DNA from: Neoarius graeffei
Lineage: Eukaryota; Chordata; Actinopteri; Siluriformes; Ariidae
DNA length: 64,000 nucleotides
Assembly (NCBI RefSeq): GCF_027579695.1
Contig: NC_083596.1
Coordinates: forward strand, 20,004,255-20,068,254
Direction of reading: 5' to 3'
The translations under genes were made by a program, and so were the position numbers. Every line of letters starts with the position of its first letter. Position 1 is the stretch's first letter. A model generated the notes under the pieces. That model was not told the origin of the DNA. It ran no database searches and worked only from the letters and a program-made list of their open reading frames with translations. Below, piece after piece: positions 1-11,599 of the stretch.

Positions 1-335
1 CTCCATGGAGAAATGGGCTAAAATTCCTCCAAGCTGGTGTGCAGGACTGATCAACAGTTACCGGAAACATTTAGTTGCTGTTATTGCTGCACAAGGGAGT
101 CACACCAGATACTGAAAGCAAAGGTTCACATACTTTTGCCACTCACAGATATGTAATATTGGATCATTTTACTCAACAAATAAATGACCAAGTAATATAA
201 TTTTTTCTCATTTGTTTAACTGGGTTCTCTTTATCTACTTTTAGGACTTAGGTGAAAATCTGATGATATTTTAGGTCATATTTATGCAGAAATACAGAAA
301 ATTCTAAAAGGTTCACAAACTGTCAAGCACCACTG
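1..335 (+). mobile_element. Tc1/mariner family A, end fragment cut by the window edge
   Basis: This is one end of the same Tc1-like family that is complete at 14880-16478. It matches the transposase-3' side of that copy in reverse complement, including the roughly 200-bp terminal inverted repeat, and ends GCACCACTG followed by the TA target dinucleotide at 336-337. The remainder lies upstream of the window. Only the end of the transposase reading frame and the inverted repeat are visible, so no protein can be made from this piece. Confidence 0.85.
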
Positions 336-410
336 TATTTTTCTCTAGACCTTAAAAGTACTTGTTACAAATCTCAGATCTCTTCTCATATCTAGCAGAT
401 GATCAGATGA

Positions 411-597
411 TCAGTAAATATCCTTATTCCACAACTGTAGTAATCCATATCATGTCAAGAACTGTTTGACTAAGTAAAGAGAAACGACATCCATCATTAC
501 TTTAAGACATGAAGTTACTTAATTCATAAAAATAAAGAAAAAACATTGAATGAGATGGTGTGTCCAAATTTTTGACTGGTACCATATATATCAGTCT
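411..597. mobile_element. Family B MITE (CCAGTCAAAAGTTTGGAC ends), half copy
   Basis: This half copy of the non-autonomous Tc1-type element is complete at 1317-1843 and also seen at 23745, 31613 and 54872. Its right end, reading TTTTTGACTGGTACC, is present but the left end is missing. It carries no coding sequence. The flanks at 338-410 and 598-780 show nothing recognisable. Confidence 0.75.
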
Positions 598-793
598 AAT
601 GAGCTTGTGTGCATCTACCAAGAATCGTACCCATTTGTCATCTTACATTAACTCTTGCATTAACTTGAGTATAATTTCTGAGTTTTTTCCCCACACATGG
701 TTTTAACAGGTTATTGCTAATTTTATTACTATTTATTAGTTTTTATAAGGTGATTAATTGACTGCTTAAGATGAAATGGCAAGATAGGACCTT

Positions 794-1182
794 CATTCAT
801 TCATTCATTCATTCATTCATTATCTCTAGCCGCTTTATCCTTCTACAGGGTCGCAGGCAAGCTGGAGCCTATCCCAGCTGACTACGGGCGAAAGGCAGGG
901 TACACCCTGGACAAGTCGCCAGGTCATCACAGGGCTGACACATAGACACAGACAACCATTCACACTCACATTCACACCTACGGTCAATTTAGAGTCACCA
1001 GTTAACCTAACCTGCATGTCTTTGGACTGTGGGGGAAACCGGAGCACCCGGAGGAAACCCACGTGGACACGGGGAGAACATGCAAACTCCGCACAGAAAG
1101 GCCCTCGCCGGCCCCGGGGCTCGAACCCAGGACCTTCTTGCTGTGAGGCGACAGCGCTAACCACTACACCACCGTGCCGCCT
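794..1182 (-). mobile_element. tRNA-derived SINE (family S1), full length
   Basis: A tRNA-like head on the minus strand has an A box (GTGGTGTAGTGGTTAGC) and a B box (GGTTCGAGCCC-type), followed by a conserved body and a tail ending in CGGCTAGAGATAATG then an ATGA repeat. A 13-bp target-site duplication, AAGATAGGACCTT, lies at 781-793 and 1183-1195. The copy is very close in sequence to those at 53417 and 56552, suggesting recent amplification. The A and B boxes are the expected internal RNA polymerase III promoter. Confidence 0.93.
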
Positions 1183-1316
1183 AAGATAGGACCTTATAAA
1201 ATCAAAAAGTATTTGGTCTTACAGAATAATAAGGCTCTATTGTATTCATCTAGTGTGTTTTTTTTGTCTCAGAATTTCAATTATGTAGCTAAAGTTGAAC
1301 TAATCTAAATGTATAT

Positions 1317-1843
1317 GGCACCAGTCAAAAGTTTGGACACACCTTCTAATTCAATGTTTTTTCTTGATTTTTATAAATTAAGTCACTTCATGTCTTAAAG
1401 TAATGATGGATGTCGTTTCTCTTTACTTAGTCAAGCGGTTCTTGACATGATATGGATTATTACAGTTGTGGAATAGGGATATTTATTGTATTTTTATTAT
1501 TTACTATTTACTGTTTGATCTCAAACACATTAAGAAGGCAAGAAATTTCACTAACTACCTTTTGCCGAGGCACACCTGTTAACTGAAAAGCATTCCAGGT
1601 GACTACCTGATGAAGCTGGTTAAGATAATGCCAATCGTGTGCAAAGTTTCATCAAGGTAAATGGTGGTTACTCTGAAGAATCTAAAATATATTTTGGTTG
1701 TTAACAGTTTTTTGTTTACCACAGAATTCCATAGATGTTATTTCATAGTTGTGATGTCTTCAGTGTTGTTCTACAATGTCGAAAGTCAAAATATAGAAAA
1801 ACCTATGAATGAGGAGGGGTGTACAAACTTTTGACTGGTACTG
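1317..1843. mobile_element. Family B MITE, full-length copy
   Basis: A 527-bp element is bounded by inverted ends CACCAGTCAAAAGTTTGG and the matching complement TTTTGACTGGTACTG. Arms of more than 100 bp are inverted relative to each other, which is typical of non-autonomous Tc1/mariner derivatives. It has no transposase frame. Several diverged relatives lie elsewhere in the window, two of them carrying SINE or deletion events. Confidence 0.82.
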
Positions 1844-3167
1844 AAGGTCTTACTGAACTGTAAATATAAATTTCAGTACTTTAGTGATTTGCAAGCTGGA
1901 AAGAAAGAAAGAAACATCCAATATCTGAAAATGGCTTTCACCCAGACAGAACCATAAGGTCATGAAATGTTACTCAGTAACTCAAAATAATGCGAAATTT
2001 GTTTCGTGCTTTTCCTGTCCCAATTTATTGCTGGAATGCTGGTGCAACATTTTTGGTGTGTACCACCACCTAGTCTAAGAATATCCTGAGGGACGTCCAT
2101 GTTTGCACAATTTAACAGCAGGATGATCAGTCAGTCAGTCAGTCAGTCAGTCGGTGAACATGCTTTTTTTGGCAAAGACAGACTTTTGTATTATCTTTTG
2201 GGAGGAAAAAAAACCTGATCTGACTTCAGTTGTTCAGATGCTCCACACACTTGAGTCCATAAATTGGTTTTGGTTTGCCACAGTATCACTGCTGGTCAGG
2301 AAACAAAGTGTTCAACAGCAAATGAAACACGGTGTAGAGGATTATGTTCAAAATATATCAGAATACCAACTTTATATCATTTATTACCATTTACTGCTCT
2401 TTATAGTAATTTTTTTTTAATGTAGAAACATTTAATTTCATTATTTTTGAAGGCATCTTTGTCTCCAGGAGACAAGTTCCGTTCATGCTTGTCTGGCGAA
2501 CCACTTGAGAGACTGGCTCCCCCTCTTCACTCCTGAAACTAATCCCTTTACTGCAAAGTCGGAGAGCTTCCCAAAGGTCCCTCACTCTGTCTGCACGCTA
2601 CAGCGACGCTGTTTCAAACAATGACTGAACATTTCCACTACAGTAATGCTAACCTCCTACTAAATGAAACACACCAGGAGGTACTGTGTACCATGTTTCT
2701 ACCCCATTAAGCTCAGTCTGTACAAAGAAAAGAAAAAAAAAATAAGGGGTCTGAGTGAGCAAAGGGTCTAGAACGGAAGCTCCATGTTTATATAGCTTTC
2801 GAATACTTCCTAATCAGATCTATGCTTTAAAGCGATGATTCTGTCATCCATGGTTGGAAAAGAGACCATCACTGACCAAATGCATGCTGGAAAATGGGCA
2901 TCATGTGTGCATTCTCCGGGGGGAAAAAAAAAAGCTCTGTTTGATTTGCTGCATTTGTTTGTCTAATGGTGACAGTTATTCGTAGTTTATTAAAGCTTAA
3001 ATAATAAATAAAGGCATTTGTTTTTGCAAGGGGACTTGAGTTTCCCTTGTCATTGCCCTTTTTCTAAATTTAGAACTTGGGAATGAATGAGGGGGGAAAA
3101 ATGGAGAAGAGGAAGAAACAGAGGTTTCGAGAAAGCTCAAGGGATGGATGTGAATTCCTTCAGGCAG

Positions 3168-3201
<34 letters not shown>

Positions 3202-3828
3202 CACTCTGGGAATTGTCATTCTCTGGACTGTTTGACTTTTAACATGGATTCTGACTGAGACCTCATTCATCATTCATTGTTCCAACTTGTATTCGAATAA
3301 CATTATTATTTTATCAGACCATACTGTCTCCACCCTGACCCTTAACCAGTCTCTCCATCATACACCTGATCTGGATATGCATATCACATTCCATACAACG
3401 AGTAGCATGCCAAGGTCATATCTCGAAAGTTAAGGCTGTAGAGTTACATACAGTAAGCCAGAAGACCTAAGCCTTTCTTCATTTTTCAGAGTCCTGGCAG
3501 AGACTGTGTGTATGCTGCAGAGGGGAAATGTGAAATAAACAGCACTCTGCACACCTCTCCTCTCTGTCAAACAGGAAGCAGAGCGCACATCGCTAACTGC
3601 ACTATAATTGCAGACATTCATTTCATAACCAGTTCTGTTTGTCGCCAGCAGCACTTTCATCTCGCTGCTTGTCCGAGCGAAACTTACATGTACTCATGAA
3701 ACGTACATATAATTAGGGTGAAGATGTATTGCAAAGTAAACCAGGATTTTCAGACGCGGATGACCAACAGACATCAGACAGAGTCAGGACATGAACATAT
3801 AGAGGTTGATGTTGTGTGTGTATATATA
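1844..3828. other. Intergenic or intronic DNA without a recognised gene
   Basis: The stretch holds only simple repeats: an AGTC run at about 2128-2152 and a GA run at about 3174-3201. Short open frames here show no recognised domain, splice-flanked coding segment or codon signal. Confidence 0.5.
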
Positions 3829-3839
3829 ATGTTTACATT

Positions 3840-4214
3840 TGGCGGCATGCTAGTGTAGTGGTTAGCACTGTCGCCTCACAGCAAGAAGGTTCTGGGTTTG
3901 AGCCCACTGGCCGGCGAGGGCCTTTCTGTGCGGAGTTTGCATGTTCTCCCCGTGTCCGCGTGGGTTTCCTCCGGGTGCTCCGGTTTCCCCCACAGTCCAA
4001 AGACATGCAGGTTAGGTTAACTGGTGACTCTAAATTGACCGTAGGTGTGAATGTGAGTGTGAATGGTTGTCTGTGTCTATGTGTCAGCCCTGTGATGACC
4101 TGGTGACTTGTCCAGGGTGTACCCCGCCTTTCGCCCGTAGTCAGCTGGGATAGGCTCCAGCTTGCCTGCGACCCTGTAGAACAGGATAAGCGGCTACAGA
4201 TAATGGATGGATGG
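3840..4214 (+). mobile_element. SINE family S1, ATGG-tailed copy
   Basis: This plus-strand copy has the A box near 3852, a B box (GGTTTGAGCCC) near 3894, the full body and a tail ending AATGGATGGATGG. The target-site duplication is ATGTTTACATT at 3829-3839 and 4215-4225. The region 4226-4656 downstream shows nothing recognisable. Confidence 0.93.
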
Positions 4215-4654
4215 ATGTTTACATTCACAACAAATCTGATAGTGGGTTAATCCATCATCATAGCTGTATTTTTAAAACTCACACCTTTCAATGAATGAAC
4301 TCTAAATGCTAAGCTAACAATTTCAGGCTAGCAGAACATTTTCTAGAATGTTCCAGATCAGATCTTTGGGTGTCCTGAGAAGATCTTTACATGTCCCTTA
4401 TACAAACATTCTGATCATGTTCTCTATTAGCTAGAAGGGTACAGGCCAAAGATGTAAACAAATAGGAATATGTTATTTAACTTGAACAGATAATGAGTTC
4501 TAGATAGGTGCAAATATGAGGCATGTACAAATTATATGGGTGAGAAATATGATATAAGGTATTTTAGTAAATAGTGGCAAATGACATTGTTAAAAACAAC
4601 ATCAGACCTGCCAACTCCAAGTGTACTAATGTGTAAAAAGTTCACGGTTGTCTA

Positions 4655-5569
<915 letters not shown>

Positions 5570-5570
5570 A

Positions 5571-5970
5571 GGTTTTACGGCAACCACCAGATGTTTGGGG
5601 TTGAACACGTCAACTGTGTATTGAAGATATTTTTGTGTGTAGACTTAAAGTCCCTTGGGTCTTTCATGTTGTTTGAGGCAGATAGCTTGAACTCGAGCAT
5701 GAGAGAAAGTGAACGCGGGAGAGCATATGTGACCCCCCGTTTATACTCTGTGTGCTGTGACATCACAACCCAAATTTAAAATTTTTTGCTACCCTTCTGC
5801 CTCCACTGTTATGTTTTTTGTACATACTACAAGCACATGACCTCTGTACTTGACTGGCGCAGGCAACCAAGCTGCATTTTGAGGAACTTTATAATAATCT
5901 TCACTATTAAAATTATTTCTAATGTGTTTGATTTGACTCTTTGTTGGAGGCTTTTTTTTGATGGTATCTC
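5571..5970. other. Unannotated AT-rich stretch
   Basis: No domain, RNA gene or recognised repeat was seen between the microsatellite near 5569 and the palindromic MITE at 5971. Confidence 0.4.
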
Positions 5971-6450
5971 CCCTTACAGAAAAACCACATGAACTTCACA
6001 TGTGATTTCTCACATGTGAAATATGTGGAAAATGTGTTTTGCACATGGGAAACATGTTATTTGCACATGGGAAACATGTGGTTTGCACATGGGAAACATG
6101 TGGTTTTGGCCCAATTTTATGTGAATCACATGTGGGAATGTTTTCCACATGTGGTAACATGTTTTCCACATGTGCTCTACATGGTAACACATGTTACAAA
6201 ATCTGATACCATGTATTCCACATGTGGTTTTGCACGTGGGAAACATGTTATTTGCACATGGGAAACATTTGGTTTTGGCCCAATTTTATGTGAATCACAC
6301 GTGGGAATGTTTTCCACATGTGGTAACGTGTTTTCCACATGTGCTCTACATGGTAACACGTTACAAAATCTGATACCATGTATTCCACATGTGGTAACAT
6401 GTGATCACATGTGAAATACATGGGAAATTCATGTGTTTTTTCTGTAAGGG
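5971..6450. mobile_element. Palindromic CACATGTG-rich MITE with internal duplication
   Basis: A 480-bp element has near-identical inverted ends: CCCTTACAGAAAAACCACAT at the left and the complement of CCCTTACAGAAAAAACACAT at the right. The interior is made of dozens of CACATG/CATGTG hexamers in both orientations. A block of about 169 bp is tandemly duplicated: the GGCCCAATTTTATGTGAATC motif recurs near 6109 and 6278. Small open frames on both strands arise only from this repetition. The superfamily is not assigned because the target-site duplication is not clear. Confidence 0.8.
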
Positions 6451-7569
6451 TCGAACCATTATAGTTAACTGGTATATTTAATTGTTTGTGCAGTATGCAT
6501 CAAATATTAGTCATTTTAGAATTACTTGCTAATGTCAAGTTAGGTGGAGGTGACTCTATATCTCCTTCCTGCTAACGGTGACCTGTAGCCCGTTACAACC
6601 TGTCTCGGAGGGGCTGGCATCACCCTACCGCATTCTCATCACGTGCAACACTGCTGTTAGAGCAAAACCAACTTTAACTGGGCAGCAGCAGTTCTGCATG
6701 GACACCTCCTTTCATCCCAACTGTCACGCCCTTGTGATCCGTTGGACTTGAAGGTGTTTGGCGGTCCAGAGGTGGGCAGTTGCAACTGTTCATGTTAAAA
6801 TCACCACACCAGTGATTATGCCCAGGTGTAATCTTTGATGTCAACCTCTTAACTATGAAAAGTATTTTTAAGCTATGTTTTTAGTTATTGTGACATCAAA
6901 CATGATCGTCGATTATGATGCATATGGCCGTGTGTGTGTATAGAATCACTTGTTGATTGGCTTACCAACCATTTTAACTGGGGAAAGATGATGATGATGA
7001 TAAAATGGGGTGTTCCTAGACTAGCATGATGCTAAAGGAAAAAAAAAAACAAATCCAACACACCACTCTATTTTTAAAAATGAGAGCTAGTGAGCGAGAG
7101 AGAGAGAGAGAGAGAGTCTCTCTCTTCTGGTTTAGGCCACGCCTACTTCAGGTTTAAATCAGATATTCAAAGCACTAAACAGACACAGATTGTGTTATTC
7201 TTATCCAGACAGTTATTACATTTAACTGATGAAATTATTCTATTGTGGTGGCAAGTGTAATATGGAAAATCTCAAACACGGGTGTGTTCTCAGATTTCAA
7301 ACCTACACACAATTTCCTATCCAAAAGCAAGAACTTCAGTAAAAAGCTGTCTCAAGAGGCTTGTCACATCACCACTGTACTTTATTTAACACTCGTTTTC
7401 AAGGTATTAGTGAACTATGAAGGTCGTTCAAAGCTTTTAGAAAGTGAAAACAAATTTCTTTAAGGATGTGGCTCTCCACGACTTGGAGTACATGTACACA
7501 AATCCACACAAATGATGTACTCAAGTACACAAATGATCTTCAGAGAGAGAGAAAGGGGGAAAAAAAGTA
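6451..7569. other. No recognised gene; GA microsatellite near 7097
   Basis: The stretch contains a short GA run at about 7097-7117 and a brief GATGAT run near 6988. A 72-codon frame at 7245-7463 has no recognisable features and is probably spurious. Confidence 0.45.
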
Positions 7570-9174
7570 CAACCCCGATTCCAAAAAAGTTGGGACAAAG
7601 TACAAATTGTAAATAAAAACGGAATGCAAGAATTTACAAATCTCAAAAACTGATATTGTATTCACAATAGAACATAGACAACATATCAAATGTCGAAAGT
7701 GAGACATTTTGAAATTTCATGCCAAATATTGGCTCATTTGAAATTTCATGACAGCAACACATCTCAAAAAAGTTGGGACAGGGGCAATAAGAGGCTGGAA
7801 AAGTTAAAGGTACAGAAAAGGAACAGCTGGAGGACCAAATTGCAACTCATTAGGTCAATTGGCAATAGGTCATTAACATGACTGGGTATAAAAAGAGCAT
7901 CTTGGAGTGGCAGCGGCTCTCAGAAGTAAAGATGGGAAGAGGATCACCAATCCCCCTAATTCTGCGCCGACAAATAGTGGAGCAATATCAGAAAGGAGTT
8001 CGACAGTGTAAAATTGCAAAGAGTTTGAACATATCATCATCTACAGTGCATAATATCATCAAAAGATTCAGAGAATCTGGAAGAATCTCTGTGCGTAAGG
8101 GTCAAGGCTGGAAAACCATACTGGGTGCCCGTGATCTTCGGGCCCTTAGACGGCACTGCATCACATACAGGCATGCTTCTGTATTGGAAATCACAAAATG
8201 GGCTCAGGAATATTTCCAGAGAACATTATCTGTGAACACAATTCACCGTGCCATCCACCGTTGCCAGCTAAAACTCTATAGTTCAAAGAAGAATCCGTAT
8301 CTAAACACGATCCAGAAGTGCAGACATCTTCTCTGGGCCAAGGCTCATTTAAAATGGACTGTGGCAAAGTGGAAAACTGTTCTGTGGTCAGACGAATCAA
8401 AATGTGAAGTTCTTTATGGAAATCAGGGACGCCGTGTCATTCGGACTAAAGAGGAGAAGGACGACCCGAGTTGTTATCAGCGCTCAGTTCAGAAGCCTGC
8501 ATCTCTGATGGTATGGGGTTGCATTAGTGCATGTGGCATGGGCAGCTTACACATCTGGAAAGACACCATCAATGCTGAAAGGTATATCCAGGTTCTAGAG
8601 CAACATATGCTCCCATCCAGACGACGTCTCTTTCAGGGAAGACCTTGCATTTTCCAACATGACAATGCCAAACCACATACTGCATCAATTACAGCATCAT
8701 GGCTGCGTAGAAGAAGGGTCCGGGTACTGAACTGGCCAGCCTGCAGTCCAGATCTTTCACCCATAGAAAACATTTGGCGCATCATAAAACGGAAGATACG
8801 ACAAAAAAGACCTAAGACAGTTGAGCAACTAGAATCCTACATTAGACAAGAATGGGTTAACATTCCTATCCCTAAACTTGAGCAACTTGTCTCCTCAGTC
8901 CCCAGACGTTTACAGACTGTTGTAAAGAGAAAAGGGGATGTCTCACAGTGGGAAACATGGCCTTGTCCCAACTTTTTTGAGATGTGTTGTTGTCATGAAA
9001 TTTAAAATCACCTAATTTTTCTCTTTAAATGATACATTTTCTCAGTTTAAACATTTGATATGTCATCTATGTTCTATTCTGAATAAAATATGGAATTTTG
9101 AAACTTCCACATCATTGCATTCCGTTTTTATTTACAATTTGTACTTTGTCCCAACTTTTTTGGAATCGGGGTTG
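7570..9174 (+). mobile_element. Tc1/mariner family D, complete 1.6-kb transposon
   Basis: The element starts CAACCCCGATTCCAAAAAAG and ends with its complement, flanked by TA at 7568-7569 and 9175-9176. The inverted repeats are about 125 bp. Each end has an outer motif TTCCAAAAAAGTTGGGACA and an inner motif CTCAAAAAAGTTGGGACA about 200 bp inward (near 7762 on the left and 8966 on the right). This is the IR/DR layout known from Sleeping Beauty-type transposons, where both sites bind transposase. It encloses an uninterrupted transposase gene. Confidence 0.95.
7932..9005 (+). CDS. Tc1-like DD34E transposase, intact frame
   Basis: A 357-residue protein that would cut and paste the surrounding element at TA sites. 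The N-terminal half (about residues 8-115) shows paired-type helix-turn-helix DNA-binding segments ([20 protein letters not shown] at about 25-44), with a basic linker at 49-60. The catalytic triad is readable: D154 in LWSDESK, D244 in QHDNAKPH and E279 in DLSPIENIW, with 34 residues between the last two, as in Tc1. Length is close to the usual 340-360. The start at 7932 is preferred over an in-frame ATG at 7878 because MGRG lies just before the helix-turn-helix, at the typical spacing. The C-terminus runs into the inner repeat. There are no stops or frameshifts. It could be active, but catalysis cannot be judged from sequence alone. Confidence 0.93.
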   Translation: MGRGSPIPLILRRQIVEQYQKGVRQCKIAKSLNISSSTVHNIIKRFRESGRISVRKGQGWKTILGARDLRALRRHCITYRHASVLEITKWAQEYFQRTLSVNTIHRAIHRCQLKLYSSKKNPYLNTIQKCRHLLWAKAHLKWTVAKWKTVLWSDESKCEVLYGNQGRRVIRTKEEKDDPSCYQRSVQKPASLMVWGCISACGMGSLHIWKDTINAERYIQVLEQHMLPSRRRLFQGRPCIFQHDNAKPHTASITASWLRRRRVRVLNWPACSPDLSPIENIWRIIKRKIRQKRPKTVEQLESYIRQEWVNIPIPKLEQLVSSVPRRLQTVVKRKGDVSQWETWPCPNFFEMCCCHEI

Positions 9175-9176
9175 TA

Positions 9177-10007
9177 ATATTCTTCAGCGTGTTGTCTGTC
9201 TTAGGAACTGTGTAATCATTCCCAGGCATCGTGAGCTCCTCCCTGAGGACCCGGAGGAGGATGTGTCCTTCTGCAAACAGGATTTCTGATGGAAAATTAA
9301 ACAAAGCGTATTATGATAAGATGGTCAACATGGACAGCTTGCATAGCATAGCCTATAAATTCATGCTGCAGATGGAGACTCAATGTTACAGATATGCACT
9401 ATTTACCATGCGGCATGTCATATAAGCAATGAGTGTTCTCATTAAATCAACAAACTCCATCTTCCGTAACTCTTTTTCTCAAAACGTCTACAGTTTTAAG
9501 GAGAACGTAGCATGATATAAATACTATGCTGTCTCTATTTCAGCAGCCATGAGTCTGTTTACCATGCTGCCAAAGAGACAACTCAGCACACGCTGATATG
9601 CTGGTGAGGACAGAATGATATTTCTGGACTTCCAGACAGGAAGCTCTGGAGGAAACTGTCATGAGCTTGATTACTGCGGCTCTGTTTACACGCCTATCTC
9701 GAGGCATCAGTTTTAAACAGTGCTGAAGTGCCCTAAAGCCTGGAGGTGCTGAGAGGTGTTATTCTAAATGTAGTGTGGATTTTGTCTTTCAGCCTCCCAT
9801 CTTTGCTTTCTTCTCACTCATGGTGAAAAGTCCCTGCTGCTCTCAGTCTCAGACAGCAAATTTCTTTCTACTGCAATTGGTCACAACTTCTATCTAATGA
9901 ACATTGACTTGTGTAATATGGTATAATGATTATTGCTGTCAGAGAAAGATTTTTCAGGGTATGACAGAGCAAAAGCCATTCGAACATTCAATGAGGTTAA
10001 ATATTAA
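9177..10007. other. No recognised gene
   Basis: Only short frames are present, without domains or splice context. No repeat was recognised. Confidence 0.4.
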
Positions 10008-10334
10008 ACATACAGGACACTTTTTTGATGGAATAAAAACATGTATTCTAGTCCCTTCTAGCGGGTTTCATTCATTTGGTTTGATAGCATGCAATATTGT
10101 TCGCATATTGCTTATCCTATGTGTATTACGTCACTCTACCCAATGGAGAATGAGCGTCAAATATGGTTTACGACATTGCATGACAACATGACGTCACACA
10201 TCGGCGACGTACGTAAAACTTCCGCGCGAGCGAGCGACTGTGAGAATTTGTAAACAAACATGGCCGCCAGGTTTGCTTTGTTAAATACGGAAGATTTTGA
10301 AAGAGAAAGACGTGTTGAACACCTGAAAGGAATG

Positions 10335-10336
<2 letters not shown>

Positions 10337-10373
<37 letters not shown>
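10337..10373. repeat. (AAT)n microsatellite, left half of a split tract
   Basis: About 12 AAT units precede the SINE at 10374-10740, and about six more follow at 10741-10758. The matching copy at 43952 has one uninterrupted AAT tract, so the SINE landed inside the microsatellite. Confidence 0.9.
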
Positions 10374-10374
<1 letters not shown>

Positions 10375-10740
10375 GGCGGCACGGTGGTGTAGTGGTTAGC
10401 GCTGTCGCCTCACAGCAAGAAGGTCCGGGTTCGAGCCCTATGGCCGGCGAGGGCCTTTCTGTGCGGAGTTTGCATGTTCTCCCCGTGTCCGCGTGGGTTT
10501 CCTCCGGGTGCTCCGGTTTCCCCCACAGTCCAAAGACATGCAGGTTAGGTTAACTGGTGACTCTAAATTGACCGTAGGTGTGAGTGTGAATGGTTGTCTG
10601 TGTCTATGTGTCAGCCCTGTGATGACCTGGCGACTTGTCCAGGATGTACCCCGCCTTTCGCCCATAGTCAGCTGGGATAGGCTCCAGCTTGCCTGCGACC
10701 CTGTAGAAGGATAAAGCGGCTAGAGATAATGAGATGAGAT
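10374..10740 (+). mobile_element. SINE family S1 inside an AAT tract
   Basis: This full-length plus-strand copy starts GGGCGGCACGGTGGTGTAG and has a B box GGTTCGAGCCC near 10428 and a tail ending AGATAATGAGATGAGAT. The duplication cannot be delimited because both flanks are AAT repeats. Confidence 0.93.
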
Positions 10741-10772
10741 AATAATAATAATAATAATGGCTGACTTTTTTG

Positions 10773-11478
10773 TCCCAAGAATTAGTCTGTGCTGCTGAGG
10801 CTCAGCACGTCTGAGGCCATGGTTCTCTGCCAGAAAATGGTGGAATGCTCCCTCCGGGTTGGGAGTGAGTTGCTGCCCCAAGTGAAGGAGTTCAAGTATC
10901 TCGGGGTCTTAGAGCATGAGATGGACAGGCGGATTGGGGTGGCATCAGTAGTAATGTGGATGACCATCATGGTGAAGAGGGAGCTGAGCCGGAAGGCAAA
11001 CCTTTTGATTTACCAGTCAATCTACATTCCAACCCTCACCTATGGTCATGAACTTTGGATAGTGACCGAAAGGCTGAGATCACGGATACAAGTGGCTGAA
11101 ATGAGCTTACTCTGTAGGGTGGCTGAGCTCGCCCTTAGAGACAGGGTGAGGAGCTTGGACATCCGGAGGGATCTTGGAGTAGAGCCGCTGCTCCTTCATG
11201 TCAAAAGGAGTCAGATGAGGTGGTTCAGGCATCTGATTAGGGTGTCTCCTGGGCGCCTTCCTTTGGAGGTTTTCCGGGCACGTCCAACTGGGAGGAGACC
11301 TCGGAGTTGACCCAGAACACGCTAGAGAGATTATATATCTCATCTGGCCTGGGAGCACCTTGGGATCCCCCAGGAGGAACTGGAAAGCGTTGTTGGGGAG
11401 AGGGACACCTAGAATACCCTGCTTAGCCTGCTGCCATGGCGACCTGACTTCAGATAAGCAAAAGAAAATGGATGGATG
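10773..11478 (+). mobile_element. 5'-truncated LINE with target-site duplication
   Basis: This is the 3' end of a non-LTR retrotransposon inserted in repeat P. The duplication is GACTTTTTTG at 10763-10772 and GACTTTTTTTG at 11479-11489. The element ends in an ATGGATGG tail rather than poly(A). A related fragment lies at 63812-64000. The clade is not assigned; it resembles fish LINEs whose products read IDRRIG, RELSRKA and TLTYGHELW. Confidence 0.85.
10789..11310 (+). pseudogene. LINE reverse transcriptase C-terminal fragment
   Basis: An open stretch of about 170 codons covers only the thumb and C-terminal part of a LINE reverse transcriptase: FKYLGV, EMDRRIG, KRELSRKANLLIYQSIYIP, LTYGHELWIVTE, RSQMRWFRHL. 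The catalytic YADD-type site and any endonuclease lie upstream of the truncation and are absent. A stop at 11308 cuts off the normal C-terminus, whose remnant continues to about 11450 in another frame. It is a dead-on-arrival copy made by incomplete reverse transcription. Confidence 0.82.
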
Positions 11479-11488
11479 GACTTTTTTT

Positions 11489-11589
11489 GTGGTATATCAG
11501 ATATATTCCATTTAGCTAGTATGATATTGAACTCATCTTTGACTCATTCAATATCATGCTAGCGGAATGGATTATATCTGATATACCAC
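11489..11589. repeat. 101-bp imperfect palindrome (hairpin) in repeat P
   Basis: The arms begin GTGGTATATCAGATATATTC and end with the matching complement, giving about 43-nt arms with a few mismatches around a loop of about 15 nt. The outer flanks GGCTG (10759) and CAGCC (11597) also pair once the LINE is removed, so the original palindrome was longer. Confidence 0.88.
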
Positions 11590-11599
11590 TTAATGACAG

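Larger units (their letters stand above)
10008..10772 (+). mobile_element. Palindromic repeat P, copy 1, 5' part, with possible Crypton-like N-terminus
   Basis: This stretch is homologous to 43611-44037. It contains a start ATGGCCGCCAGG at 10260 reading MAARFALLNTEDFE, then an AAT repeat. The opening is reminiscent of the N-terminus of KIAA1958/Crypton-type tyrosine-recombinase proteins (MAARF, acidic helix, KDA-NT motif), but small indels break the frame after about 14 residues and no catalytic domain follows. The AAT tract is split by a SINE (10374-10740), and the repeat is interrupted again by a LINE at 10773. The Crypton link is an inference; the two-copy repeat itself is seen directly. 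Confidence 0.55.

Noticed and set aside
835..1164. Open frames reading MQVRLTGDSKLTVGVNVSVNGCLCLC and similar, seen many times on both strands
   Set aside because: They all lie inside SINE family S1 copies and are chance frames through the same repeat, not genes.
3841..3920. True tRNA genes at the GTGGTGTAGTGGTTAGC motifs
   Set aside because: A and B boxes belong to SINE heads; no intact cloverleaf with acceptor pairing and a tRNA-length end was seen.
5989..6414. A 141-codon frame and several overlapping frames rich in His, Cys and Met
   Set aside because: Produced by the CACATG/CATGTG repetition of the palindromic MITE; present on both strands.
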